Below are positions 56,046 through 64,000 of a stretch of DNA of 64,000 nucleotides, one piece after another. A model generated the notes under the pieces. It saw only the letters and a list, made by a program, of their open reading frames with translations, was not told the DNA's origin and searched no databases. The translations under genes and the position numbers were made by a program. How positions within the stretch are numbered: position 1 is the stretch's first letter; every line of letters begins with the position of its first letter. The stretch comes from Sulfurimonas sp. (GTDB taxonomy: Bacteria; Campylobacterota; Campylobacteria; Campylobacterales; Sulfurimonadaceae). The stretch covers positions 1-64,000 of the forward strand of contig JAQTWZ010000007.1 of the NCBI GenBank assembly GCA_028689055.1, given 5' to 3'.

Positions 56046-56495
56046 TTATTTATCTACGATCATAGCTTTGAGTTCAGCTTCTGAGACGAGAGCATCATCG
56101 ACATACGCTTTGCCTTCAAGCATCCAGATTGAGCCTTTTCTTTTGATAACGCTTATACGGTATTCAAGTCTGTCCCCCGGTTTTACTGGAGCGCGGAACT
56201 TTGCTTTGTCTATGCTCATGAAATAGACTACTTTGTTGGCAATTTCTTCTTCGCTCATGTCATCCATACTTTTAAACGCCAAGATACCACCAGCTTGAGC
56301 CATACCTTCTAAAATCATAACACCAGGATAGATAGGGTGACCAGGAAAATGGCCTTGAAATACTTGTTCACTGATTGATACGTTTTTGTATGCTGTAAGT
56401 GTTTCATTTTTTACGATATCCATTACACGATCAACGAGTAAAAAAGGATAACGGTGAGGTAAGATCTTTTGAATTTCCATAACGTCCATAGTCAT
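56046..56495 (-). CDS. fabZ: (3R)-hydroxyacyl-ACP dehydratase FabZ
   Basis: A 149-residue hot-dog-fold enzyme of fatty acid synthesis. It has [14 protein letters not shown], the active-site [20 protein letters not shown] and a [11 protein letters not shown] segment. Nearby internal start codons (MDV, MEIQ) exist, but AAGG upstream favours the first ATG. It is the first gene of the conserved fabZ-lpxA-clpX-mreBC operon. queH lies upstream on the same strand. Confidence 0.96.
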   Translation of the reverse strand: MTMDVMEIQKILPHRYPFLLVDRVMDIVKNETLTAYKNVSISEQVFQGHFPGHPIYPGVMILEGMAQAGGILAFKSMDDMSEEEIANKVVYFMSIDKAKFRAPVKPGDRLEYRISVIKRKGSIWMLEGKAYVDDALVSEAELKAMIVDK

Positions 56496-56542
56496 ATATA
56501 AAAGCCTTCATAATAATTTTGGCAATTTTAGCTAAATTTTTA

Positions 56543-57625
56543 TTATAGAATGATTAGTTTTTCTTTGACGTCTTCGTACGTTTTTGTATCGAGATAGATA
56601 TCGAGTTTCGTATCTAAGAGTGATTTAAGTACGATTATAGGGCTTAAATCGTAGTTTGAGCCTGAGATAATTTCACGTATTTTTAACTCTTTTTCTAAAG
56701 AGGGAGGATTAAAAATAAGCTCATGTATCTCTTGATATTGTGTTTGACACAGCTCATTAAAATAATCTAAACTTATAAACTTAATCTCTTCACGGTTGAA
56801 ATAGTGTACGTTTTGACTCTCAAACTCTATTTTGCCTTGAGCTTTTTTTCGTGGAAGCGTAGAGTAGCTTAATGCATACGCAGGCAGAACTTTATTTTTG
56901 CCCTCTGTGACTTTGAAATTTAGTTGTCGGTAGTTGAGAAATTTTTCTCTTATGATTTTGTATTCTACGCCCGCATCTTCAAGTTCCATCCTGCGTTTAT
57001 ACATCGCAAGTCTCTCTTCTATAGAAGCAGGAAGTGTTGCGTTTGATATCGGAGAGAACATCTCATCCATCAGTTTATCTTGTTGGTCTCTTTGCATCGT
57101 GAGTCCAAAAATACAGCCGCAGTAGTCTTGACGGTAAAGCTGTTCCTCTTTAGTGACACGGCTTTGGTCTTGAGTGCCTCCGCCTGAGCGATAATCCACT
57201 GCGATAAACTCCACGCCATGTTTGGCATGAAACGCATCGCCTACACGTTTGAGCTGTTCTTGGGATTTGAGTGGACTTACGAGTAGGGTTGTGGTGATTT
57301 TATTTTCCCCAATCTCAAGCGCTTTTTTTGCGCTTGTGATAAAACGCTTATCAAAACAGACTTCACAACGCGCCCCTTTTTCGGGTTCGTTTTCAAGCCC
57401 ACGAACGGCTTGAAGCCAGTTTTCATAATCGTATTCACCCTCAAGTAAATCAATGCCGAGTTTTTTACATGAGCGCTCGACGTCAAGTAAACGCAACTGG
57501 TATTCTGAATAAGGATGAATATTGGGATCATAAAAAAATCCGGTGAGTTTTTCATCTGGATAATCATGCTGCAATTTCTCTAAAAAAAAGTGCGAATCAA
57601 CGCTGCAACAGATGTGAACCAACAT
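56543..57625 (-). CDS. queH: Epoxyqueuosine reductase QueH with C-terminal extension
   Basis: A 360-residue QueH (DUF208). The opening LVHICCSVDSHF carries the paired Cys; CEVCFDKR (near residue 87) and the YCGCIFGL motif (near 168) give the other cysteines and metal-site residues. QueH reduces epoxyqueuosine to queuosine in tRNA, as an alternative to QueG. Minimal QueH is about 180-220 residues, so the last ~150 residues (from about 215) form an extension with helix-rich basic character that may bind tRNA. It lies beside the defence operon on the opposite strand. Confidence 0.9.
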   Translation of the reverse strand: MLVHICCSVDSHFFLEKLQHDYPDEKLTGFFYDPNIHPYSEYQLRLLDVERSCKKLGIDLLEGEYDYENWLQAVRGLENEPEKGARCEVCFDKRFITSAKKALEIGENKITTTLLVSPLKSQEQLKRVGDAFHAKHGVEFIAVDYRSGGGTQDQSRVTKEEQLYRQDYCGCIFGLTMQRDQQDKLMDEMFSPISNATLPASIEERLAMYKRRMELEDAGVEYKIIREKFLNYRQLNFKVTEGKNKVLPAYALSYSTLPRKKAQGKIEFESQNVHYFNREEIKFISLDYFNELCQTQYQEIHELIFNPPSLEKELKIREIISGSNYDLSPIIVLKSLLDTKLDIYLDTKTYEDVKEKLIIL

Positions 57626-57848
57626 ATATTTTCCTTGATTTTTTTTTGCAAGTATAGCAAAATAGTTTCTTCTCTTTAGTTTTTAACAGAAGATAAAAAT
57701 ATAAGAAAAAAAGCGGATTTTAAGAGCCAGTATGTTTTTTGGGGAATATGGGAGGATATGCCATATCTTAAGAAGTTTATTATCGGTTTTAATTAAACTC
57801 AATATGAACATTAGGTACACTCACTAAAAAAAGTAAGTATGGATTTAT
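57626..57848. other. Intergenic region before the RADAR-like operon
   Basis: A divergent gap of 223 bp between queH and the DndC-like gene. It is AT-rich and holds a GATATG...CATATC palindrome (near 57752-57764), but no consensus promoter, tRNA or recognised attachment site was found. It marks the left border of the transferred segment. Confidence 0.4.
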
Positions 57849-59333
57849 ATGACAATTAGTCAACAAACACAATTTATAGTAGGTATGCTGCAATACTACG
57901 AAACACAAGCAGTGGATATGTTAATGAATTATTATTTTAATGATTCTCGTTCTTTTTGCGTCGCATATAGCGGAGGCAAAGATAGTAGTGCTGTTGTCTA
58001 TCTAGTAATTAAAATGCTTCAACAAATTAAAAATCCTAAAAAAACAATTTATATTTTAAACTCAAACACATTTGCGGAACTACCACCTGTCTTAGAACAT
58101 CTTCAAAAATCTTTAAAATCAATTCAAGAATTTTCAGTAAAGCATAAATTGCCGATAGAAGTTATTGAAGTTGTTCCTGAAATGAAAAACACTTTAAATG
58201 TTCAACTTTTTGGTGTAGGCATGCCACCTCCAAGTCAAACATTACGTTGGTGTACGGATAAATTAAAAGTGCAACCCATAGATAAAAAAATTAAAGAGCT
58301 ATTCCCCTCTGGAGAGTTTATATCAGTATTAGGTACAAGAAGTGATGAGGGATATAAAAGGCAAGAACGAATTGAACAAAGAACCGTTAAGGGAACAGAT
58401 TTAAAATTAAATGATCGTTATCCAAAAGCTTCAAATCTCATGCCCATAGAAAATTGGTCAACAAAAGAAGTATGGAGCTATCTATTGAGCCAAACAAACG
58501 AGTTGATTGATGTTGATTTTTTATGGAAACTTTATAGCGATGCTAGTGATAAAAATGCATCTGAATGTTCCTTTGTTGGTGCAGGTGGGAAATATATTGA
58601 TGAAGGGAAGCTTGGCTGTGGAACTTCACGATTTGGCTGTTGGCAATGTTATTTAGTAAGAGATAAAGATAAAAGCTTAGACGGATTAATGCAGAGTGGT
58701 TACAAAGATTTGGAACTCTACAATGGATATAGGGATTGGTTTTGGCAGTTTACACAACAAGGTTGGGAAAAGACAAGAGATGTTTATAATCATCGAACAC
58801 AAGTTAGAGATTTTTATGATAAAGGTGGCGAAGATAATATTAAATATGGGATGACTATGCCAAAAGGTCTTACTTTAGATATACGCAAAAAAGCATTTAA
58901 AAAGTTTGTTGAATTACAAAAAAATATTGAAGAACCACTCATTACACAAGAAGAAATAATTTTAATTCAGCAGAGGTGGATACTGGAGGGTGATTTGAAT
59001 TTAACAGCTTTTAAATATACGAAAGAACTAGAATTAAACTTGAATAGTTTCTCTTTACCAAAAGAGATGAGAGAGAAGATTCGACTCGCAAAAGAAATTT
59101 TAAAACTTCTCAAAACAGATAGCGACATTAAAAAATATTATTCTTTAAATACTTTAAAAAGATTTTCAATACAATACACAGCAAACAAAAATAAATGTGC
59201 TACAAAATTTTTTCCTACAAAAGAAGAGGAAAAACATATTCGGACAGAATGGGAAAAGGCACAAAAGTTAGAACAAAGAACACAAGAAGACTTAGATTTA
59301 TACTCTCTAGTACAAGGGCTGACGAATGAATAG
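57849..59333 (+). CDS. DndC-like PP-loop/Fe-S protein, first gene of the RADAR-like operon
   Basis: A 494-residue PAPS-reductase-superfamily protein that follows DndC, the sulfurtransferase of DNA phosphorothioation. The PP-loop is SGGKDSS (residues 41-47). Candidate [4Fe-4S] ligands are C135 (RWCTDKLK) and C257, C264, C267 in KLGCGTSRFGCWQC, closely like the DndC spacing. RDKDKSLDGLM and LMPIENWSTKEVW also fit DndC. No dndB, dndD, dndE or cysteine desulfurase is near. It overlaps the ATPase gene by 8 bp, so it is made together with it. It may sulfurate a nucleic acid or nucleotide, or serve as a sensor; neither is shown. The composition is AT-rich compared with queH. Confidence 0.82.
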   Translation: MTISQQTQFIVGMLQYYETQAVDMLMNYYFNDSRSFCVAYSGGKDSSAVVYLVIKMLQQIKNPKKTIYILNSNTFAELPPVLEHLQKSLKSIQEFSVKHKLPIEVIEVVPEMKNTLNVQLFGVGMPPPSQTLRWCTDKLKVQPIDKKIKELFPSGEFISVLGTRSDEGYKRQERIEQRTVKGTDLKLNDRYPKASNLMPIENWSTKEVWSYLLSQTNELIDVDFLWKLYSDASDKNASECSFVGAGGKYIDEGKLGCGTSRFGCWQCYLVRDKDKSLDGLMQSGYKDLELYNGYRDWFWQFTQQGWEKTRDVYNHRTQVRDFYDKGGEDNIKYGMTMPKGLTLDIRKKAFKKFVELQKNIEEPLITQEEIILIQQRWILEGDLNLTAFKYTKELELNLNSFSLPKEMREKIRLAKEILKLLKTDSDIKKYYSLNTLKRFSIQYTANKNKCATKFFPTKEEEKHIRTEWEKAQKLEQRTQEDLDLYSLVQGLTNE

Positions 59334-61947
59334 TAAAACAATTCAAGAAAATGAACCAATCGTAATCAAAATAGAAGAATCTTTAGATGCTAGCAAAAGG
59401 TTTAAAGCAAATAACTTATTGCAAAAAAAAGCAATAGAAAAAATAAAAAAATTAGTGGGCAGTAGACTTGATAAACTTAATAGTGAAAATTGCAATGATA
59501 GAAAACATGACACTATAACTATTCTTGGCGAAAGAGGAAGTGGAAAAACAAGTTTATTGTTAAATTTAAAAACAATATTAAATGATTTAGAAGGTCATAA
59601 AGATGAACTTGTATTTTTAGACATAATCGATCCAACGCTTTTTGAGACAAAACAAAATATTTTAGTTTCTATTATATCTTTGATAGCTGATACAGTAAAA
59701 AATAAAGCAACGGAAGAGTGGAGTCAATCTTTGGTTGAACTTGGAGATGGTTTAAAACTTCTTGATGGTATTGGAAGTGATATTATGAAAAATGACCTTT
59801 TTGACGATGGAGCTTTGATACTTGAAAAAGGATTAGACCATGCAAGCTCTGGGCTTAATCTTGAAAAGAGTTTGAATGAGTTTATTTCTAAGAGTTTACC
59901 TCTATTAGATAATAAAAAAATGTTTGTATTGGTATTTGATGATATAGATACAAATATAGATAAAGGTTGGATGGTACTTGAAACCATAAGAAAATATTTG
60001 ACTTCATGCCAACTGCAAGTATTTGTTTCTGGTGATTGGGAATTATATTCATCGCTTGTGCGAATGAAGCAGTGGGAAAATTTCGATAGAAAAATTTTAC
60101 CTTACAAGGAATGGCACGATAAAAAAGATTTGGTTAATGATTTAGAGGAACAGTACTTAATAAAAGTTTTAAAGCCTGAAAATCGTATATATTTGGAAAA
60201 CTTTTATCAATTAACTAAAAAAACTGAAGAAATCTATGTGAAAGGTTTTGGTGAAGAAGTACTTATAAAATCAATTTACAAGTATGTAAGTGAAATTTTA
60301 TTTAATTTTCAAAACAAATCACAACAAGAAGAGCTATCTAATCTTATTAAACAACTTCCAATTAGAACAAATATGAAAATATTTTATGTACACTTGATAA
60401 ATCAGAATGATGCAGAAGGACTTATCAACGCTATAAGCAATGTATTTATTACAAATACTGCAAGATTTAAATTTACACATTTAGATTATGAAGATTTATC
60501 TCCTAATGCTGTACTACAAGAAATGGCAAAAAAACTTTTTTTACTTTCAGATAAACAGTTTTCTTTTGAAAAACTAAGTCAATTTCCTATGAATTTACGT
60601 AATAAAGATATTAATTTACTTTTAATGGTAATAGGGTTACATTTAACAACAACAATCAGTTCTAATCTATATACATTCTTTGAATGGCTTACGAGATTTA
60701 CATATTTAGAAATACTAGGAAAAGACAAGCAAACAGAAGATGGGAAAAATGGGCTTTTGCGTAAATTAAAGCATGACTCAACCATTTCCATGGAAGAACA
60801 AATAAATTTAATCTCTCAAGAATATATTCAAGCAAGAAATTCGCTTATAGGCTTTAAATCGATATATACATTCCATAAATATGCTAAGGCTCATGGATAT
60901 ATTGGTGCTGATAAATTTCAAGAATCTGGCAATATAGACGAAAAATTTCTTTTAGATATTTTACTATCAAAGTCAGGTCGAATAGCCCATGCCGAGCAAA
61001 GTAGCATTAGCATAATCAATTTATTTGCTTTCTTGCATGAGTTTTTACAGAAAAACCACGAAGAAGCACAAAGTTATTTAACTTCTATTTTTGAAGAGTT
61101 TCATTATTTTAACGGTAATGACCATTTATTTGTAAGCCAAAAAGCAGATGATGTTTTGAACAATAATTTATATAAAAGCCTATTAGAATGGCATAAGCTG
61201 AGAGACACTGTAGAGATGTTCTCTATTTCACAAATTAATACCATATGGAAAAGTTTTCTTGAAAAAAATGACAATGAAATTCAAAGTAAAAAAATTACTA
61301 CAGTAAAAGATTTTATTTCAACACAAATTATTGTTTTTTTTAATTTACTAATTACAGAAATATTATTTAACAAAGGGATTTACAAATCTTATTCAAGTGT
61401 AACATCTCCTAGTAACTTATATAGAAATATTGAAAATGCTTATGGTGAAACTTATAGTGAAAATTTTTACAATGAATACAAAAAATTAGATTTTTTTAAA
61501 TACATGTACTTATGTCCAATCTTATATTGTTTTGTTGATGATGCAAAATTTGTTATTCCTGATACTAAATATTGGATAACACAAGAAGATAAAAATAGAA
61601 TTATTACATCCTTTGGAACATTAAGATTACAAGCAGGTAGTCAAAAAGAAGTAGTATTAAATGATATTAAGAATAAACAAACTACAGAGATTATTTTAGA
61701 ACCAACCGAAACAGTAGAAAAATACATTAGTAAAAGTGATTTAAAGAAAATCACAAAAAAAGATTCTAAAGATATTGATAATCTTATTACTGAAATAAAA
61801 AATGGAAAAATCAAGACTAGAGATCAACTTTGGGATCATTTGAAAACTGGTAATGAACGAGCTACTGCACCAAGAAAAAGTATTTTAGATCGTTTTCTAA
61901 GAAATATTCAAAATGATATAGAAGCAGATGATTCACAAACTCATTGA
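59326..61947 (+). CDS. rdrA: RdrA-like ATPase of a RADAR-type system
   Basis: An 873-residue P-loop ATPase. Walker A is GERGSGKTS (residues 68-76) and Walker B VLVFDDIDTN (about 201-210). The long C-terminal part is helical with no other motif I recognise. Size, Walker layout and the neighbouring deaminase fit RdrA, which in RADAR forms a ring-shaped ATPase that works with the deaminase RdrB during phage infection. It overlaps the DndC-like gene by 8 bp and the deaminase gene by 20 bp, so translation is coupled on both sides. Identification rests mostly on the pairing, since RdrA sequences vary. Confidence 0.78.
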   Translation: MNSKTIQENEPIVIKIEESLDASKRFKANNLLQKKAIEKIKKLVGSRLDKLNSENCNDRKHDTITILGERGSGKTSLLLNLKTILNDLEGHKDELVFLDIIDPTLFETKQNILVSIISLIADTVKNKATEEWSQSLVELGDGLKLLDGIGSDIMKNDLFDDGALILEKGLDHASSGLNLEKSLNEFISKSLPLLDNKKMFVLVFDDIDTNIDKGWMVLETIRKYLTSCQLQVFVSGDWELYSSLVRMKQWENFDRKILPYKEWHDKKDLVNDLEEQYLIKVLKPENRIYLENFYQLTKKTEEIYVKGFGEEVLIKSIYKYVSEILFNFQNKSQQEELSNLIKQLPIRTNMKIFYVHLINQNDAEGLINAISNVFITNTARFKFTHLDYEDLSPNAVLQEMAKKLFLLSDKQFSFEKLSQFPMNLRNKDINLLLMVIGLHLTTTISSNLYTFFEWLTRFTYLEILGKDKQTEDGKNGLLRKLKHDSTISMEEQINLISQEYIQARNSLIGFKSIYTFHKYAKAHGYIGADKFQESGNIDEKFLLDILLSKSGRIAHAEQSSISIINLFAFLHEFLQKNHEEAQSYLTSIFEEFHYFNGNDHLFVSQKADDVLNNNLYKSLLEWHKLRDTVEMFSISQINTIWKSFLEKNDNEIQSKKITTVKDFISTQIIVFFNLLITEILFNKGIYKSYSSVTSPSNLYRNIENAYGETYSENFYNEYKKLDFFKYMYLCPILYCFVDDAKFVIPDTKYWITQEDKNRIITSFGTLRLQAGSQKEVVLNDIKNKQTTEIILEPTETVEKYISKSDLKKITKKDSKDIDNLITEIKNGKIKTRDQLWDHLKTGNERATAPRKSILDRFLRNIQNDIEADDSQTH

Positions 61948-64000
61948 TATAGATATATTAACACCGTTGACTTTTTTAAGTTCGAAGCGACTTCTAGAGA
62001 GGTATAAACAAGCATCATTTGCCAATATAAAATTAATTAAAGAAGATGTGTTTTTAACTCAAAGAGAGTTGCGATATGATTTTCCAGACCAAATCCATGA
62101 AAACTTGATAGAGCAGTTTTTTGAAGATTTTAAGCAAGACTTTTCATATTATTCAGTTAAATCTATACGACTAATCAATGAAAAATATTTTGATGAAGCA
62201 GGATATATTAAAAAAGATTTATATCTTAATTGGAATAATCTATTAACATTAGTTCCACCTTTGCTTTTTAGTTCTTATCCCATAAAAAACTCAGAACAAA
62301 CTAAGTTTTATCATTCATCACTGCCGATACCAAAAGATAGTGAACAAGAAGCTTTAACCAAATCAAAAATGATAGAAACACATCTGCATATCAACGGTAC
62401 ATCTGAAACAATTTATAATTGGCACTATTTTTTGGATAATCTTGACCAAGCATATTTGGCTTTGAAAGAGTCATTTAAAGATAATGCTATTCTTTTTAAG
62501 CAAAATGGGATAGATAGTATTAAAGATTTTATAGACGTTTTGAAAAAATCAAAATCAATTTTTGAGTATATACTTTATGAAGTGGATTATGACCCGAATG
62601 ATTATAAAGAATGGGAAAAGTATTTGTCCTCAAGTATAGTCTTTGATAAGCACTTACAGATAAGAATAAATGCAAAAAAAAGACAGAAAAAATTTAATAA
62701 TAAAAATATAATTTATAGAGAAGTGAAATTTTATAATTTAATTTTCAACACCATGGCTGATGCTGATACAAAAAAAGATATTTATAGCAGACTGCTTCAC
62801 TATTATATTTTGGCACAATCATTATTCAATAAGCTGTTTGTACAGCAATTAAGTCAATACGGGTTTTCTCAGTTTCAAAGAATTACAGATAGTAAATTAA
62901 GAGATCAATATGAAGATAAGGGCTTTGTAGATAGATATAAACAATTAGAAGGTGTAGGTAAAACTAATATACTAAAACATTTAGAACTTAGATTTGCACC
63001 TAAAAATACAACTTACAATACAACCAAGTTATACTCTAAAATAATCAATGATTATGAGAAATATAAAAAGTTAAATGATAAATTACAAGAACCTTTAGCA
63101 ATACCAACTATTTCAGTAACTACTCATTTTATAAAGCATAAAGAACAAAAAAATCCTAAATATATTTATCTAAGAGATTCCAAAACTAAATCAGAACTAA
63201 ATAAAAGAGTAGTTTCTATTATGGGATTGCTATCACTATCAAAGCCAAAGTATTTACCACAAAACCATCCAAGTTTTAAAAAGTTTGATTTTTTAAATGC
63301 TATTGATGCAGCTGGAAATGAACTCTATGCAAGACCAGAAGCTTTTGCGTCAAGTTTTAGATATATAAGAGAACAAGCGAAAAAAAGATTTGATAAACAT
63401 ATAAATATGACTTTTCATGCAGGTGAAGATTTTGTACATCTTGTTTCTGGGATTCGTTATATTTATGAAGCAGTGATGTGCTTAGATATGAAAGCAAAAG
63501 ATAGAATAGGACATGCCACAGCTTTAGGACTTAACCCTAAAATCTGGAAAGAAAAATTAAACAATACGGTTGTAATGAAACAAGGTGAGCATTTAGATAA
63601 TTTGTTTTTTGTTCTGATGGTTATTAAAAATAACTCAAAATACAATATCGGCTATGAAGTTGCAGAAAAAGAATTTAATAAATATTGTAATAATATTTAT
63701 GGTCTAGAAGTGAATTTTGAAGATTATAAGACTTTTTTTGAAAATAGATGGCGAGAGAAAAAAGAGGCAATTAATCAACCTACTGAAAATCAGTTGGCAA
63801 TTTTTAACAAGTACCATTCTATACAAAGCTATTCTCAATATAATAGGCTTGTTACAATTGATTTAAATGATATTTCAGATTCTATTATAATTTTCCTACA
63901 AAATAAAATTTTAGCTTTATTAAAAGAAAAAGAGATAGCAATTGAATCAATGATTACGAGTAATACAAGGATTAGTTTTTATAATAACTTTAAAGAACAC
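61928..64000 (+). CDS. rdrB: RdrB-like adenosine deaminase (runs off the window)
   Basis: A frame open from ATG 61928 to the window edge, 691 residues so far. Adenosine-deaminase motifs appear in order: ETHLHING (zinc ligands H152 and H154), FHAGED (H497 and E500), GHATALG (H529) and ITSN (T677-N679). The final Asp motif should lie just past the edge. About 340 residues separate the HxH and HAGE motifs, far more than in ordinary ADA, as expected for RdrB (about 800 residues in total). RdrB has been reported to deaminate adenosine in RNA or ATP during infection. It is the third gene of the operon. Confidence 0.82.
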   Translation, partial: MIHKLIDIDILTPLTFLSSKRLLERYKQASFANIKLIKEDVFLTQRELRYDFPDQIHENLIEQFFEDFKQDFSYYSVKSIRLINEKYFDEAGYIKKDLYLNWNNLLTLVPPLLFSSYPIKNSEQTKFYHSSLPIPKDSEQEALTKSKMIETHLHINGTSETIYNWHYFLDNLDQAYLALKESFKDNAILFKQNGIDSIKDFIDVLKKSKSIFEYILYEVDYDPNDYKEWEKYLSSSIVFDKHLQIRINAKKRQKKFNNKNIIYREVKFYNLIFNTMADADTKKDIYSRLLHYYILAQSLFNKLFVQQLSQYGFSQFQRITDSKLRDQYEDKGFVDRYKQLEGVGKTNILKHLELRFAPKNTTYNTTKLYSKIINDYEKYKKLNDKLQEPLAIPTISVTTHFIKHKEQKNPKYIYLRDSKTKSELNKRVVSIMGLLSLSKPKYLPQNHPSFKKFDFLNAIDAAGNELYARPEAFASSFRYIREQAKKRFDKHINMTFHAGEDFVHLVSGIRYIYEAVMCLDMKAKDRIGHATALGLNPKIWKEKLNNTVVMKQGEHLDNLFFVLMVIKNNSKYNIGYEVAEKEFNKYCNNIYGLEVNFEDYKTFFENRWREKKEAINQPTENQLAIFNKYHSIQSYSQYNRLVTIDLNDISDSIIIFLQNKILALLKEKEIAIESMITSNTRISFYNNFKEH

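Noticed and set aside
57849-59333. Assimilatory PAPS/APS reductase (CysH) working with the Sat-like gene at 23 kb
   Set aside because: The 494-residue length, the KLGCGTSRFGCWQC cluster and the operon with RADAR-like genes all fit DndC rather than CysH; the two loci are 34 kb apart.

Overview
The window is a piece of a chromosome from the phylum Campylobacterota (the former Epsilonproteobacteria), most likely a free-living, respiratory Sulfurimonas/Sulfuricurvum-type organism. This rests on several things visible here. The gene orders ispDF / HP1021-type regulator / sulfate adenylyltransferase-like / pgpA and fabZ-lpxA-clpX-mreB-mreC followed by carB are the ones I know from Campylobacter jejuni. 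There is also a fused ispDF, a futalosine-pathway mqnE, a PglB oligosaccharyltransferase, a QueH-type queuosine reductase, and much anaerobic respiration machinery. The base composition is moderately AT-rich. No rRNA, tRNA or CRISPR array was recognised.

Layout. 0.2-5.2 kb: a three-gene Tat-exported molybdoenzyme complex in the order Fe-S subunit, NrfD-type membrane subunit, catalytic subunit. 5.3-6.4 kb: a TlpA-like thioredoxin and a NosL-like copper lipoprotein. 6.4-8.9 kb: dnaK and grpE behind a near-perfect promoter carrying a HAIR/HspR-like inverted repeat. 9.0-11.1 kb: a large AsmA-like membrane-anchored protein. 11.1-15.5 kb: housekeeping genes on the minus strand (ComFC-like, lepA, prs, a PerR-like regulator). 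15.7-19.3 kb: a small ComEA-like protein, bcp and dedA set among decayed mobile elements: a 371-bp element with long inverted repeats, an IS110 pseudogene and a DDE-transposase scrap. 19.5-22.5 kb: a TorD / ferredoxin / AroE-like / unknown cluster that looks like maturation functions for a formate-dehydrogenase-type molybdoenzyme. 22.5-26.2 kb: pgpA, a divergent ATP-sulfurylase homologue, an HP1021-type atypical response regulator and ispDF. 26.4-29.1 kb: thiC and mrp. 29.2-35.5 kb: a haem-binding GGDEF protein, glmS and glnD. 35.5-38.6 kb: an LsrG-like / class II aldolase / LsrK (autoinducer-2 kinase) operon. 38.6-40.1 kb: an AT-rich insert encoding an OLD-like ATPase plus a TOPRIM partner. 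40.1-45.5 kb: mqnE, pglB, galU, pgi. 45.5-57.6 kb: a YgiC/YgiB-like pair, a short TsaC-like protein, carB, mipA-mreCB-clpX-lpxA-fabZ and queH. 57.8-64.0 kb: an AT-rich, tightly overlapping defence operon that runs off the window.

The most interesting locus is the last one. A DndC-like PP-loop/Fe-S protein overlaps an 873-residue ATPase, which overlaps a long divergent adenosine deaminase whose HxH, HAGE, GH and TSN motifs are all visible. The ATPase-deaminase pair matches the RADAR (RdrA-RdrB) anti-phage system. A translationally coupled DndC-like first gene is not part of RADAR as I know it and may define a variant.

A second, genome-scale signal is the octamer AAACGCAG. I count about 48 copies on the two strands, against roughly 1.5 expected from base composition. 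It is absent from all the transferred or decayed segments (about 16-20 kb, 38.6-40.1 kb and 57.8-64 kb). This is the behaviour of a DNA-uptake or Chi/KOPS-like sequence. All functional statements come from reading the sequence and recalled family knowledge; no searches were run.
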